DNA of 64,000 nucleotides from CAVSCR01 sp963726575 (GCA_963726575.1 CAVSCR010000005.1:248001-312000), one strand, 5' to 3'; shown: positions 1 through 9,338, numbered from the stretch's first letter. Translations and numbers: made by a program. The notes: generated by a model not told the origin, from the letters alone.

Positions 1-3000
1 TGTTGATCCTGGCGTTCCTCGGCGCGGTGCGGGTGAGCACGCGCCTGGGCGTGCGTGGTTCGTGGCCGGTGATCGTGGCCGGCGCCTTGTATGTGGCTGC
101 TCCGCGGGCGCTCAGCCTGGCCGCGACCAACTCCTCCGAGCTCATTCCGTGGGCGCTGGCGCCTTGGGCGCTGGTCACCTTGCTGCCGAGGACGGGACCG
201 ATCACCCGGCGTAACGCGGCGCGGTCCGGTCTCGTCGTCGCTGCGATGGGCGGGATCAACGCCGCGGCGGTCGCCGCGGTGCTCCCGTTGTCCGCGCTGT
301 GGCTGCTCACCCGGCGGTGGTCGTGGCGCCTGGCACGCATCGGCGGCTGGTGGTTGCTCGCGTTGGGGCTGGCCACCGCGTGGTGGCTCGTCCCTCTGCT
401 GCTGCAGGCGCGCTACGGATTCGGCTTCCTGCCCTACACCGAGAGCGCCGTCACCACGACGTCGCACACGTCGCCGGGGGAGTCGTTACGTGGTGTGTCC
501 GACTGGGTCGGATACCTCGGCGTCAGTGGGCAGCCCTGGTTGCGGGCCGGCTGGTGGTTGTCCACCGACGCAGTGGCCGCGGTGTTCACCGCCGTCGCCG
601 CGGCCGGCGGCGCCGCCGGCTTGGCCCTCCCACGAGTCCCGCACCGTCGCTTCTTGGTGTTGACGCTGACCGTGGGGCTGGTGGCGGTGACCCTGGGTCA
701 CGTCGGCGAGCTGTCGCCGATGTGGTCCCCGTCTTTCCAGCACCTGCTCGACGGCGCGTTCGCGCCGCTGCGCAACACCCACAAGTTCGACCCGCTGATC
801 CGGCTGCCGCTGGCGGTCGGTCTTGGTCATCTGGTGTCCCGCGCGACTGTGCTGCTGCCCGGACGCCTGGACCTGCCGGCCCGACGCTTCGCGGCGTTCG
901 GTGCCGCTGCGGTGGTCGCGGTCGTTGCGTGGCCGGCGGTCACCGCGGACCTTCCGTCCCGCGGCAGCTTCGCTGGCGTGCCCGCGTATTGGCAGGACGC
1001 GGCGGACTGGCTCGACGCCCACGCCGGCCAGACGACCACACTCGCCTTGCCGGCGTCGGGGTTCGGCGAGTACACGTGGGGCCGTCCCCTCGACGAACCG
1101 TTGGCCGCGTTGTCCGGGACCGGCAGCGCCTCCCGCACGGTCATCCCGCTCGGCTCGACGGGGGAGATCCGGGTCCTGGACGCGGTCGAACGGGTCGTGG
1201 ACTCCGGGCAGCCGTCCGCCGGGCTCGCGGCGTTCCTGCGCCGAGCGGGTGTGCAGTACGTACTGGTGCGCAATGACCTCGACCGCGCCGCCAGCGGCGC
1301 ACCGTGGCCGGTCCTGGTCCACGCCAGTCTGGACCGGTCTCCGGGCCTGGTCCCGGTGGCGCAGTTCGGTCCCACGGTCGGCCAGACCGTCGCGGGTGCG
1401 GCGGCGCTGCAGTACAGCGGGGACCTCGGGCTCGATGTGGGCTATCCCGCCCTGGAGATCTACCGGGTCGACGGAGCCGGCCAGCCGGTCAGCGTCTACC
1501 CGGCCGCGGGGGCGGTGGCCCTCAGCGGCGGGCCCGAGAGTCTGCTGCAACTGGCGTCGTCCGGGGCGCTCCGCGACCGGGCGACCGTGCTCAGTGCCGA
1601 CGATCCGAGCGGACTGACGCTGTCCTCGACGGTGGTGACCGACGGCCTACGGCGTCGCGAGGTCAACTTCGGCCTGGTCCGGTACAACAGCTCGGCCACC
1701 CTCGCCGCCACCGACCCGTTCCGCATCGGTGCGCCGGCTCACGACTACCTGCCGGTCCCGGGGGTCGAGCACCAGACGGTCGGCGGCATGGCCGACGAGT
1801 CGGTGGTGTCGGCGTCCAGCTCCGCCGCCGACGCCTCGGTGATCGGCTTCATCCGCGGACCCCAGTTCAAGGCCGCGAACGCCTTCGACGACGACCCGAG
1901 CACCGCCTGGCTGTCGTCCCCCGACCAGTCGGTGGTCGGGCAGTGGGTCCGGCTCGGTCTGCCGACGACGGTGACTCCCACTCAGTTGGCGCTGCGCCTG
2001 GTCGACTACCCCACGCAGCCGCACATCGACCGGCTCACGATCTCCACCGACGCGGGCAGCGAGCAGGTGCGCCCGCAGGCCGGGGGTGGTGTCCAGGTCT
2101 TCCCCGTGCCGCCGGGCCCGACGCAATCGGTGACGCTGCTCGTCGACTCGGTGCGGGGACCGCACCCGATCGGCACGGTGGTCGGGATCGTGGACGTGTC
2201 GATGCCACCCAGTCATCCCGAGTGGACGCTGACCGTGCCGTCCGACTCGCCGGCGCCCGGTCCCACCACCTACGACTTCGCCCTGGCCCCCGGGTCCCGG
2301 CGGTCCTGCGTCCCCACGCCGGGGCTGGTGATCTGCCAGCCGCTGCTGAACGTGCCGGGGGAGGAGACCCGCCTGGATCGGACCTTCCAGGTGCCGACCG
2401 CGGAGTCGGTCGGCGGGACCGGGTGGGTGCTGCCACAGCCGGGGTCGGCTCTGGACGCGTTGCTGGCCACCGTCAGGAGCACGCCGACGGTGGCTGCGTC
2501 GTCGTCCCAGGTTCTCGATCCCGAGGGGAACGCCACCGCCGCCGTCGACGGCGATCCGCGCACCGCGTGGATCGCCGGTGGTGACCCCAACGTCACGTAC
2601 ACGCTCTCGTGGCCGCGGCCACGCACCTTGTCGTCGTTCCAGTTCGTGGATCCGGCCGGTCTGCCCGCGAGCCCTCCGGAGGTGATCGACGTCAGGACGA
2701 CGCAGGGCGACCAGAGTGCGCTGGTCGACGACCATGGCACCGCGACGCTGTCGCCGGTGCGCACTTCGTTCGTCTCGATCTCCTTCCCGCGAACGTTCCA
2801 GCGCTACTCGGCGGCGCTGGGGCAGGCGCCGGTGCCTTTGCCGGTCGGCTTCGCCGAACTGCGGGTGAACGGCGACACCAACGTCTTCACAGACGCAGCG
2901 ACGCCGGTGCGGCTGCCGTGCGGGCACGGGCCGGCGGTGACGGTCGACGGCACCAGCCACGCCACCGCGGTTCGTGGGTCGCTGGGCGGTCTCGTAGCCG

Positions 3001-3815
3001 GTGGACTGCTGCGGCTGCGGGTCTGCGGTGACGGGCTGTCGCTGTCGGCCGGGTCACACCGCGTGGTGGCTGCACCCACGCGGTCGTTCGCGGTGTCCAG
3101 CCTCACCCTCACACCGGACGACATCGGCACGTCGAGCAGTGCCGGGACGAGCCGTGTCAGCGTCACAGCGACCGACTGGGGGACAGCCGACCGCACGGTC
3201 ACCGTCACCGGCAACGAGACCGAACCGGTCCTGCTGGACGTCCACGAGAACGACAACGCGGGATGGGTCGCCACCGCGGACGGCAAGACGCTGACCGCGG
3301 TCCGGCTCGACGGCTGGCAGCAGGGCTGGCTGGTCCCGGCCGGCGTCGCCACCGTCCATCTCACCTACCGACCGGACTCGCTCTATCGCGCAGGGTTGGT
3401 CGGCTCGGCCGTGCTCCTTGTCGTACTGGTGGTCCTTGCGGTCCTTCCGTCCCGGCGTCCGCGGTCGGGCGTCAGGTGGCAGCGAGAGCCGGGACGCCGT
3501 CAGCAAGTGGTCGAGGTGGTCGCGATGCTCGCGCTCGGTGTGCTCGCCGGCGGGATCTGGTTCGTGCTGGCCGTGGCCGTGGCCGGCGCCCTGCGCTTGC
3601 TGCGCGCCGGCCGCTGGCTGCCGCTCGTGGCCGCGATCGGCGTGCTGGTCACCGCGTGGCCGGCTCTACCCACGGTGACGGCACCAGGTGCGATCGCCGT
3701 GGCATGGCCGGCCCGCGCGGCCACTGCCGCTGCCCTGCTGGCATTGTCCGTCATCGTCGTCGCCGCGGTCCCCGCGCGTGACCGGGGCCGTGCCCACCGG
3801 AAGGCTGCCGCGTGA
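1..3815 (+). CDS. AftD-like arabinofuranosyltransferase (DUF3367), 5'-truncated
   Basis: The open frame is cut by the window start, so the visible 1270 residues lack the N-terminus; mycobacterial AftD is about 1400 residues. Family members are GT-C membrane glycosyltransferases that add arabinofuranose from a polyprenyl-phosphate donor to cell-wall or envelope glycans. The first ~300 visible residues hold several hydrophobic segments. A long extracytoplasmic part follows, with two discoidin/F5-8-type modules: about residues 600-720 (FDDDPSTAWLSS) and 830-940 (VDGDPRTAWIAG). Such modules usually bind sugars. Four hydrophobic C-terminal segments span about 1130-1265. The next gene overlaps the stop by 4 bp. 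The catalytic acidic residues of the family would lie in the missing part, so activity cannot be judged. The TTG at position 3 is only the first start-like codon visible, not a likely true start. Confidence 0.85.
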   Translation, partial: LILAFLGAVRVSTRLGVRGSWPVIVAGALYVAAPRALSLAATNSSELIPWALAPWALVTLLPRTGPITRRNAARSGLVVAAMGGINAAAVAAVLPLSALWLLTRRWSWRLARIGGWWLLALGLATAWWLVPLLLQARYGFGFLPYTESAVTTTSHTSPGESLRGVSDWVGYLGVSGQPWLRAGWWLSTDAVAAVFTAVAAAGGAAGLALPRVPHRRFLVLTLTVGLVAVTLGHVGELSPMWSPSFQHLLDGAFAPLRNTHKFDPLIRLPLAVGLGHLVSRATVLLPGRLDLPARRFAAFGAAAVVAVVAWPAVTADLPSRGSFAGVPAYWQDAADWLDAHAGQTTTLALPASGFGEYTWGRPLDEPLAALSGTGSASRTVIPLGSTGEIRVLDAVERVVDSGQPSAGLAAFLRRAGVQYVLVRNDLDRAASGAPWPVLVHASLDRSPGLVPVAQFGPTVGQTVAGAAALQYSGDLGLDVGYPALEIYRVDGAGQPVSVYPAAGAVALSGGPESLLQLASSGALRDRATVLSADDPSGLTLSSTVVTDGLRRREVNFGLVRYNSSATLAATDPFRIGAPAHDYLPVPGVEHQTVGGMADESVVSASSSAADASVIGFIRGPQFKAANAFDDDPSTAWLSSPDQSVVGQWVRLGLPTTVTPTQLALRLVDYPTQPHIDRLTISTDAGSEQVRPQAGGGVQVFPVPPGPTQSVTLLVDSVRGPHPIGTVVGIVDVSMPPSHPEWTLTVPSDSPAPGPTTYDFALAPGSRRSCVPTPGLVICQPLLNVPGEETRLDRTFQVPTAESVGGTGWVLPQPGSALDALLATVRSTPTVAASSSQVLDPEGNATAAVDGDPRTAWIAGGDPNVTYTLSWPRPRTLSSFQFVDPAGLPASPPEVIDVRTTQGDQSALVDDHGTATLSPVRTSFVSISFPRTFQRYSAALGQAPVPLPVGFAELRVNGDTNVFTDAATPVRLPCGHGPAVTVDGTSHATAVRGSLGGLVAGGLLRLRVCGDGLSLSAGSHRVVAAPTRSFAVSSLTLTPDDIGTSSSAGTSRVSVTATDWGTADRTVTVTGNETEPVLLDVHENDNAGWVATADGKTLTAVRLDGWQQGWLVPAGVATVHLTYRPDSLYRAGLVGSAVLLVVLVVLAVLPSRRPRSGVRWQREPGRRQQVVEVVAMLALGVLAGGIWFVLAVAVAGALRLLRAGRWLPLVAAIGVLVTAWPALPTVTAPGAIAVAWPARAATAAALLALSVIVVAAVPARDRGRAHRKAAA

Positions 3816-4594
3816 AGCGTTCGACGCCGGGGCACTGGGAGCGGTACTGGCGCGACCAGGCGACCGCAGACGGCGCCGGTCTCGAGGCGTATCCGAACCA
3901 CCAGCGACTTGTCGCCGCCTGCAGTGGGGTCGGTGGGCTGGATGGCGCGCGGGTGCTCGAGGTGGGAGCCGGTTCGGGTCAGGCAGCGGTGGAGCTGTCC
4001 CGGGGCGGCGCCGAGGTCACCGTGATCGACTACGTGGAGTCCAGCCTGGCGGTCGTGCGCCATTACGCGGCACGAGCTGGGGTCTCGCTTCAGCTGCTTC
4101 GCGGTGACGCCTTCCACCTTCCGTTCGCCGACCGTTCCTTCGACTTCGTCGTGCACCAGGGCCTGTTGGAGCACTTCCGCAATCCGTGCGACCTCCTCGC
4201 AGAGAACTACCGCGTATTGCGTCCTGGTGGTCGCGCGGTCGTCGACGTGCCACAGCGCTGGCACCTTTACACACCGGTCAAGCGGACGCTGATCGCCACC
4301 GATCGCTGGTTCGCCGGCTGGGAGACGTCGTACACGATCGGTGAGTTGACCGAGCAGCTGCAGCAGGTCGGGTTCGTCGAGGAAGCACGGTTCGGCGACT
4401 GGATGGTGCCCAGCTTCGTCTACCGCAGCATCCGCAAGGTGGCCGGCGCTGCGAACATCCGGCTGCCGTCGGAGCCCACACGGATCGCCGCAGCGCAACC
4501 GACGCGAGGCGCGCTGCGCGATCTCGTGCGCTCCTCAACCCTCAGCTTCTACACCTACGCCAACATCGGGGTCGTCGGGCGCAAGCCCGGCTGA
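3812..4594 (+). CDS. class I SAM-dependent methyltransferase
   Basis: This 260-residue protein has the Rossmann SAM-binding motif I (VLEVGAGSGQAAVELS) near residue 50, an acidic residue at the end of strand 2 (VTVIDYVES) and a post-I region ending in FDFVVHQGLLEHF, the usual Methyltransf_11/25 layout. The GTG start overlaps the stop of the AftD-like gene (GTGA), so the two are probably co-transcribed and translationally coupled. That context suggests methylation of a glycan or glycolipid precursor in the cytoplasm, but the substrate cannot be read from sequence. The 3' end overlaps the convergent acyltransferase gene by 60 bp. Confidence 0.88.
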   Translation: MKRSTPGHWERYWRDQATADGAGLEAYPNHQRLVAACSGVGGLDGARVLEVGAGSGQAAVELSRGGAEVTVIDYVESSLAVVRHYAARAGVSLQLLRGDAFHLPFADRSFDFVVHQGLLEHFRNPCDLLAENYRVLRPGGRAVVDVPQRWHLYTPVKRTLIATDRWFAGWETSYTIGELTEQLQQVGFVEEARFGDWMVPSFVYRSIRKVAGAANIRLPSEPTRIAAAQPTRGALRDLVRSSTLSFYTYANIGVVGRKPG

Positions 4595-5812
4595 CGCCGG
4601 TGCCGCCACCGGCGCCGCCTCTGGGACGTCGCGCTTGATCGCCACGCGGCCCTTCAGGCGGAGCACCGGTTCCTCGACGAAGAAGTAGCTCGCGGTCGCC
4701 ACGCCAATGGTCGCGAGCAACGTCACCGCGAGGACCTGCAGGGTTCCGCCGTCGAACAGGCGGTGGCCGGTGATCTGGATCACCGGTTTGGTGAGGATGA
4801 GGTGCCACAAGAAGATGCCATAGGAGATCAGGCCGAGGTAGGCGAGCACCGGCGCGCCCATGATGCGGACGACTACGCCGTCGTGCTGCGGTCCGAAGAC
4901 GCCAGGGAACAAGAAGGCCGAGGCGACCAGGCAGTACAGGACGTTGCGGGCCATCGCTTCGAACGGCGTGAGTGACTCCGAGGCGTGCGAACCGGCCACA
5001 GGCGTCAGCGTCAGCACGAACAGGACCACGGCGAGTGCCCAGCACAGCGCCCAGCTGCGCCCGACTTCATCGGTCACGTCGCGCAGCCGCCCCGGATTCT
5101 GCGTGACCCACGCGTGCACCACCGCCATGGCCATGCCGGCGGCGAACCAGGCCAGGTACGCGATGAACCAGGAACCGGCCAAGGACGGCACCCACGACCA
5201 GCCGGACTCGACCAGGCCTTGCGTGGTCACTCCGACCAGGGCCAGCACCACGAGCGTCACCAGCTCGACCTGCAGCTGACGCCGCCGAGTACGTCGTCCC
5301 GGGCGCAGCAACAGCAGCGCGGCCACCGGGAGCAGCAGGTAGAAGACGACCTCGGCGGCCAGGCTCCAGGTCTGTTCCAGTCCGGTGGGCAGCGGCTGGC
5401 GGTAGACCTCGGTCATGGTCAGCGTGCTGAGCCACAGCGCGCTGCGGTGGCCGCTCAGTGTCGTCAGGAGCGCGACCACGACGAGCACCCAGTACGCCGG
5501 CAGGATGCGCAGCGCGCGGTGCCACAGGTAGCCGGCGACGCGTGGGCCACGGTCCAGCGCACGCGGGGCCAGGTGGGCGACGGCCCAGGGCCGGTAGAGC
5601 AGGAAGCCGGAGAGCAGGAAGAACAACGCGACCGCGACGTCCAACCGGGAGGCGAGATCGCCGAGCCAGGTGCCCGCGACGTTCTCACCCGTCAGGAACA
5701 GCACGTGGAACACGAGGACAGTGACCGCCGCCACGGCGCGATAGCCGTCCAGCGCAGTGAACCGCCTCGTCGAACCCACAACACCTCCGGGGCCTGCCTG
5801 TTGCGTCGTCAA
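4535..5812 (-). CDS. membrane O-acyltransferase, acyltransferase 3 (OafA/YrhL) family
   Basis: The 425-residue protein has the family N-terminal pattern LDGYRAVAAVTVLVFHV, with the conserved His in the first membrane segment, followed by about ten hydrophobic segments and the conserved FFLLSGFLLYRPW loop. Family members transfer acetyl or other acyl groups onto surface polysaccharides, lipids or antibiotics at the cytoplasmic membrane. The C-terminal ~30 residues are Ala/Pro/Asp-rich and probably disordered. The last 60 bp overlap the end of the convergent methyltransferase gene. Next to AftD-like and methyltransferase genes it is plausibly an envelope-glycan modifier; the substrate is unknown. 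Confidence 0.9.
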   Translation of the reverse strand: MTTQQAGPGGVVGSTRRFTALDGYRAVAAVTVLVFHVLFLTGENVAGTWLGDLASRLDVAVALFFLLSGFLLYRPWAVAHLAPRALDRGPRVAGYLWHRALRILPAYWVLVVVALLTTLSGHRSALWLSTLTMTEVYRQPLPTGLEQTWSLAAEVVFYLLLPVAALLLLRPGRRTRRRQLQVELVTLVVLALVGVTTQGLVESGWSWVPSLAGSWFIAYLAWFAAGMAMAVVHAWVTQNPGRLRDVTDEVGRSWALCWALAVVLFVLTLTPVAGSHASESLTPFEAMARNVLYCLVASAFLFPGVFGPQHDGVVVRIMGAPVLAYLGLISYGIFLWHLILTKPVIQITGHRLFDGGTLQVLAVTLLATIGVATASYFFVEEPVLRLKGRVAIKRDVPEAAPVAAPASAGLAPDDPDVGVGVEAEG

Positions 5813-5813
5813 C

Positions 5814-6596
5814 TTAGCCTCGGTTGCAGACGAACAGGGCGGTACCGGGGAGCAGCCGCCCGCGAAGTGGCGACCAGCCGCCCCACACCTGATCGAGGTC
5901 GTCCGGCCACTCCGGCTCCAGCAGGTCGAGCAGATGCCAACCGCCGTTCGCGAGGGCGCGGATCAGATCGCCGAGCGTGCGGTGCTGCTCGACGTAGGTC
6001 GCTCGGCCTGCGTCGTCTTGTTCCACGTAGGCGCGCCGGTCGAAGTAGGAGTGCTCCACCGTCAGGCCGCCCGGCCCCGGGTCGTCGGGGAAGGTCCACC
6101 GAACGGGATGGGTCACCGAGAAGGCCCAGCGTCCACCAGGACGCACCACCCGGGCCACCTCGGCCATCAGGGACTCGACATCGGCCACGAACTGCACGGC
6201 GCCGTAGGAGGAGAACGCCACGTCGAAGGACTGGTCGGCGAACGGCAGGGCCAGCGCGTCGGCCTGGGCGACGGGGACCCGGCTCCCGGTCTGGTCGTCC
6301 AGGCGGCGGGCGTGCTGGAGCTGGCGCCGCGACAGGTCGATCCCGACGGCCTGGGCGCCCCGTGTGGACAGCCACCTGCCGCACTGGGCTGCCCCGCAGC
6401 CCACCTCGAGGATGCGGCGACCGGTCAGCGGACCCAACGCGCGGGCTTGCTCCTCGGACAGCCCCTCGGGACCCCACCGGAACTGCGTCGGGCCGAGGAA
6501 GTCGCCGTGCTCGGACTGGTAGTCGTCGGCCACGGCGTCCCACCACCGACGCGATGCCCGGCGCGACTCGGCCACGTCGCTGGAGCGGCGAGTCAC
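5814..6596 (-). CDS. class I SAM-dependent methyltransferase
   Basis: The conserved core begins with RRWWDAVADDYQSEHGDFLG and continues into SAM motif I (RILEVGCGAAQCGRWL), the acidic strand-2 end (AVGIDLSRRQL) and FDVAFSSYGAVQF. A methyltransferase of this type beside rpsA is common in actinobacteria. The chosen GTG at 6596 gives 260 residues and leaves the rpsA promoter free. In-frame starts at 6656 and 6752 would add 20 or 52 low-complexity residues and run through that promoter. The stop lies one base from the start codon of the downstream acyltransferase, so the two minus-strand genes may be co-transcribed. Substrate unknown. Confidence 0.85.
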   Translation of the reverse strand: MTRRSSDVAESRRASRRWWDAVADDYQSEHGDFLGPTQFRWGPEGLSEEQARALGPLTGRRILEVGCGAAQCGRWLSTRGAQAVGIDLSRRQLQHARRLDDQTGSRVPVAQADALALPFADQSFDVAFSSYGAVQFVADVESLMAEVARVVRPGGRWAFSVTHPVRWTFPDDPGPGGLTVEHSYFDRRAYVEQDDAGRATYVEQHRTLGDLIRALANGGWHLLDLLEPEWPDDLDQVWGGWSPLRGRLLPGTALFVCNRG

Positions 6597-6643
6597 GGCG
6601 TCAACCCCGTCAGCGCCGTCCGACTCGCCTGGGTCGGCCTCAA

Positions 6644-6673
6644 TTGACCCTGTCACGGCGGCCACCGTAGACT
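6644..6673 (+). promoter_or_regulatory. probable vegetative sigma-factor promoter of rpsA
   Basis: TTGACC at 6644-6649 and TAGACT at 6668-6673, separated by 18 bp, fit the -35/-10 pattern of the primary actinobacterial sigma factor (HrdB/SigA). Transcription would start near 6680 and leave a leader of roughly 165 nt before the rpsA ATG. This is the clearest housekeeping promoter seen in the window. It is a sequence match only. Confidence 0.65.
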
Positions 6674-6845
6674 TCGGCACGCGCTGTGGGCCTGTGTGCG
6701 CCTCACCTGGAGCAGGCTCGCGCTCGTCTGGTCGGTTTCCCGCATCTCGCACAGGTCTCGTCTAGGGGTCGCGCAAGGGGTTTCGGCACGGCAAGGGCCC
6801 GCCGCGCATCCGCACGAGCCCCTGTCCGCACCGGAGTCCCCCCAC

Positions 6846-8357
6846 ATGACGATCAGTACCGAGGCCAGCCCCGCAACGACCAGCCCGACGCCCGGCGATC
6901 CTGCCGCACCGACCGTGAGCCCCACCGTGGCGGTCAACGACGTCGGTTCCGCGGAGGCCTTCATGGCCGCGATCGACGAGACCATCAAGTACTTCAACGA
7001 CGGCGACATCGTCGAAGGCGTGGTCGTCAAGGTCGACCGGGACGAGGTCCTGCTCGACATCGGGTACAAGACCGAGGGCGTCATCCCTTCCCGTGAGCTG
7101 TCCATCAAGCACGACGTCGACCCCGCACAGGTGGTCAGCGTCGGCGACGAGATCGAGGCCCTGGTCCTGCAGAAGGAGGACAAGGAAGGCCGGCTGATCC
7201 TGTCCAAGAAGCGCGCCCAGTACGAGCGCGCCTGGGGCACGATCGAGCAGATCAAGGAGGCCGACGGCGTCGTCAAGGGCACCGTCATCGAGGTGGTCAA
7301 GGGCGGCCTCATCCTCGACATCGGGCTGCGTGGCTTCCTCCCCGCGTCGCTGGTGGAGATGCGCCGTGTCCGCGACCTCCAGCCGTACGTCGGCAAGGAG
7401 ATCGAGGCCAAGATCATCGAGCTGGACAAGAACCGCAACAACGTGGTGCTGTCCCGCCGTGCCTGGCTGGAGCAGACCCAGTCCGAGGTGCGTCAGAACT
7501 TCCTCACGACGCTGCAGAAGGGCCAGGTCCGCAGCGGTGTCGTCAGCAGCATCGTCAACTTCGGCGCGTTCGTCGACCTCGGCGGCGTCGACGGCCTGGT
7601 GCACGTCTCCGAGCTCTCCTGGAAGCACATCGATCACCCCTCGGAGGTGGTCGAGGTCGGGCAAGAGGTCACCGTCGAGGTACTGGACGTCGACATGGAC
7701 CGCGAGCGCGTCTCGCTGTCGCTGAAGTCCACGCAGGAAGACCCGTGGCAGCAGTTCGCCCGCACCCACGCGATCGGCCAGGTCGTGCCCGGCAAGGTCA
7801 CCAAGCTGGTCCCGTTCGGTGCGTTCGTGCGGGTCGACGAGGGCATCGAGGGCCTCGTCCACATCTCCGAGCTGGCCGAGCGCCATGTGGAGATCCCCGA
7901 GCAGGTCGTCCAGGTGGGCAACGACATCTTCGTCAAGGTGATCGACATCGACCTCGACCGTCGCCGGATCTCGTTGTCGCTGAAGCAGGCCAACGAGGGC
8001 GCCACCGAGTCGGTGGAGTTCGACCCCACGCTGTACGGCATGGCCGCCACCTACGACGAGTCGGGCAACTACGTCTACCCCGACGGGTTCGACCCCGAGA
8101 CCGGGGACTGGCTGCCTGGGTACGAGGAGCAGCAGAAGGAGTGGGAGCGGCAGTACGCCGAGGCCCAGCAGCGCTTCGAAGCCCACAAGGTGCAGGTCGA
8201 GGAGGCCCGCAAGGCCGACCAGGCGGCCGCCCTCGAGGCCGGAGACACCCCGTCCACGTACAGCTCGGAGGAGCCGGTCGAGGAGGCCGCAGGCGCCCTG
8301 GCCTCGGACGAGGCGCTGGCCGCTCTTCGCGAGAAGCTCACCGGCGCCGGCGAGTAG
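6846..8357 (+). CDS. rpsA: 30S ribosomal protein S1
   Basis: This 503-residue protein carries four S1 (OB-fold RNA-binding) repeats at about residues 50-120, 135-205, 220-290 and 305-375. Typical cores are GVVVKVDRDEVLLDIGYKTE, GAFVDLGGVDGLVHVSELSW and GAFVRVDEGIEGLVHISELA. Four repeats are typical of actinobacteria, against six in E. coli. The acidic, Glu/Ala-rich C-terminal tail after residue 400 is probably disordered. The ATG at 6846 is chosen because homologs begin with a short Ser/Thr/Pro-rich N-terminus and a GGAG lies nine bases upstream; the frame is open further upstream but there crosses the leader. S1 recruits mRNA to the 30S subunit. Confidence 0.97.
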   Translation: MTISTEASPATTSPTPGDPAAPTVSPTVAVNDVGSAEAFMAAIDETIKYFNDGDIVEGVVVKVDRDEVLLDIGYKTEGVIPSRELSIKHDVDPAQVVSVGDEIEALVLQKEDKEGRLILSKKRAQYERAWGTIEQIKEADGVVKGTVIEVVKGGLILDIGLRGFLPASLVEMRRVRDLQPYVGKEIEAKIIELDKNRNNVVLSRRAWLEQTQSEVRQNFLTTLQKGQVRSGVVSSIVNFGAFVDLGGVDGLVHVSELSWKHIDHPSEVVEVGQEVTVEVLDVDMDRERVSLSLKSTQEDPWQQFARTHAIGQVVPGKVTKLVPFGAFVRVDEGIEGLVHISELAERHVEIPEQVVQVGNDIFVKVIDIDLDRRRISLSLKQANEGATESVEFDPTLYGMAATYDESGNYVYPDGFDPETGDWLPGYEEQQKEWERQYAEAQQRFEAHKVQVEEARKADQAAALEAGDTPSTYSSEEPVEEAAGALASDEALAALREKLTGAGE

Positions 8358-8402
8358 TCGTCGAGCAGGTCGGCCGGGGATCGGTCGTTCACCCGATCGG
8401 AC

Positions 8403-8433
8403 CCCGGCGGGACCGACCGCGCCCCCCGCCGGG
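8403..8433 (+). terminator. GC-rich hairpin after rpsA, possible terminator
   Basis: CCCGGCGGG (8403-8411) and CCCGCCGGG (8425-8433) form a perfect 9-bp stem with a 13-nt loop, 45 bp after the rpsA stop. There is no T-tract, as in many actinobacterial terminators, so the role is uncertain. Confidence 0.35.
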
Positions 8434-8503
8434 CCGGTGTGGGCGAGGATGTGCGGGGGACACCCGCGACCGTGCTGCCATCAGCTGCGCGGTCGCCTGA
8501 GCG

Positions 8504-9307
8504 ATGAGGGACCGATTTCGCGTGCAACCAGCAGATGTCACGGGGGCGGCGGTCACGCTCGACCTGAGCCAGACGGCTGACGACCATGCGCTTGCCGCTG
8601 CCGTCGCGGACGCGGCCGGGGAGGCGCTGCTGGCCCTGCGCGCCGACTTCGACGGCGATGGCCGTGCCTTGAAAGATGCCGGCGACCGCCTGGGTCACGA
8701 GCTGATCGTGGCGACGTTGACGCAGTACCGCCCCGAGGATGCTGTTTTGTCCGAGGAGGGCAAGGACGACCTGCGCCGGCTGAGCGCCGCGCGGGTCTGG
8801 ATCGTCGACCCGCTGGACGGCACCCGCGAGTTCTCCGAGCCGCCGCGCGACGACTGGGCCATCCATGTGGCGTTGTGGTCCAACGGCGACCTCGTGGCCG
8901 GTGCCGTCGCCCTGCCGGCCCGCGGCGTCACCTTGTCGACCGCCCAGCCACCACAGGTGGCCGCTGCTGTGGACGGACCTCCCCGGGTGCTGGTGAGCCG
9001 CACCCGACCCCCGCTGGAAGCCCAGCGGGTGGCGGCGGCACTGAACGCTGACCTGGTGCCCATGGGCTCCGCCGGTGCCAAGGCGATGGCGGTGGTGCTC
9101 GGCGACGGCGACGTCTATGTGCACTCCGGGGGACAGTACGAGTGGGATTCCGCGGCCCCCGTGGCCGTGGCGCGCGCAGCCGGCCTGCACACGAGCCGGA
9201 TCGATGGCAGCCCGCTGCGGTACAACCAGGCCGACGTCGCACTGCCCGACCTGATCATCTGTCGGCCAGAGCTGGCCGACGCCGTGCTGGCGGCTGTGGC
9301 GCGATGA
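8504..9307 (+). CDS. cysQ: 3'(2'),5'-bisphosphate nucleotidase CysQ (inositol monophosphatase superfamily)
   Basis: CysQ hydrolyses 3'-phosphoadenosine 5'-phosphate (PAP) and related compounds, clearing the by-product of sulfate assimilation or sulfotransfer. The metal-binding motifs are visible: SEEGKDD near residue 85, the signature WIVDPLDGTREF near residue 105, and the C-terminal WDSAAPVAVARAAGL near 210. Length (267 residues) fits the family. A GTG at 8522 with GAGGGA upstream is an alternative start, 6 residues shorter. The gene lies 31 bp upstream of cysD and points the same way, which supports a sulfate-assimilation role rather than inositol phosphate hydrolysis. Confidence 0.9.
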   Translation: MRDRFRVQPADVTGAAVTLDLSQTADDHALAAAVADAAGEALLALRADFDGDGRALKDAGDRLGHELIVATLTQYRPEDAVLSEEGKDDLRRLSAARVWIVDPLDGTREFSEPPRDDWAIHVALWSNGDLVAGAVALPARGVTLSTAQPPQVAAAVDGPPRVLVSRTRPPLEAQRVAAALNADLVPMGSAGAKAMAVVLGDGDVYVHSGGQYEWDSAAPVAVARAAGLHTSRIDGSPLRYNQADVALPDLIICRPELADAVLAAVAR

Positions 9308-9338
9308 CGAACCCGAACGACGACCGGAAGAGACGACC

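Noticed and set aside
6762..8186. 474-codon minus-strand open frame inside rpsA
   Set aside because: Asp/Leu/Val repeats mirror the S1 repeat structure on the opposite strand; no independent start signal.
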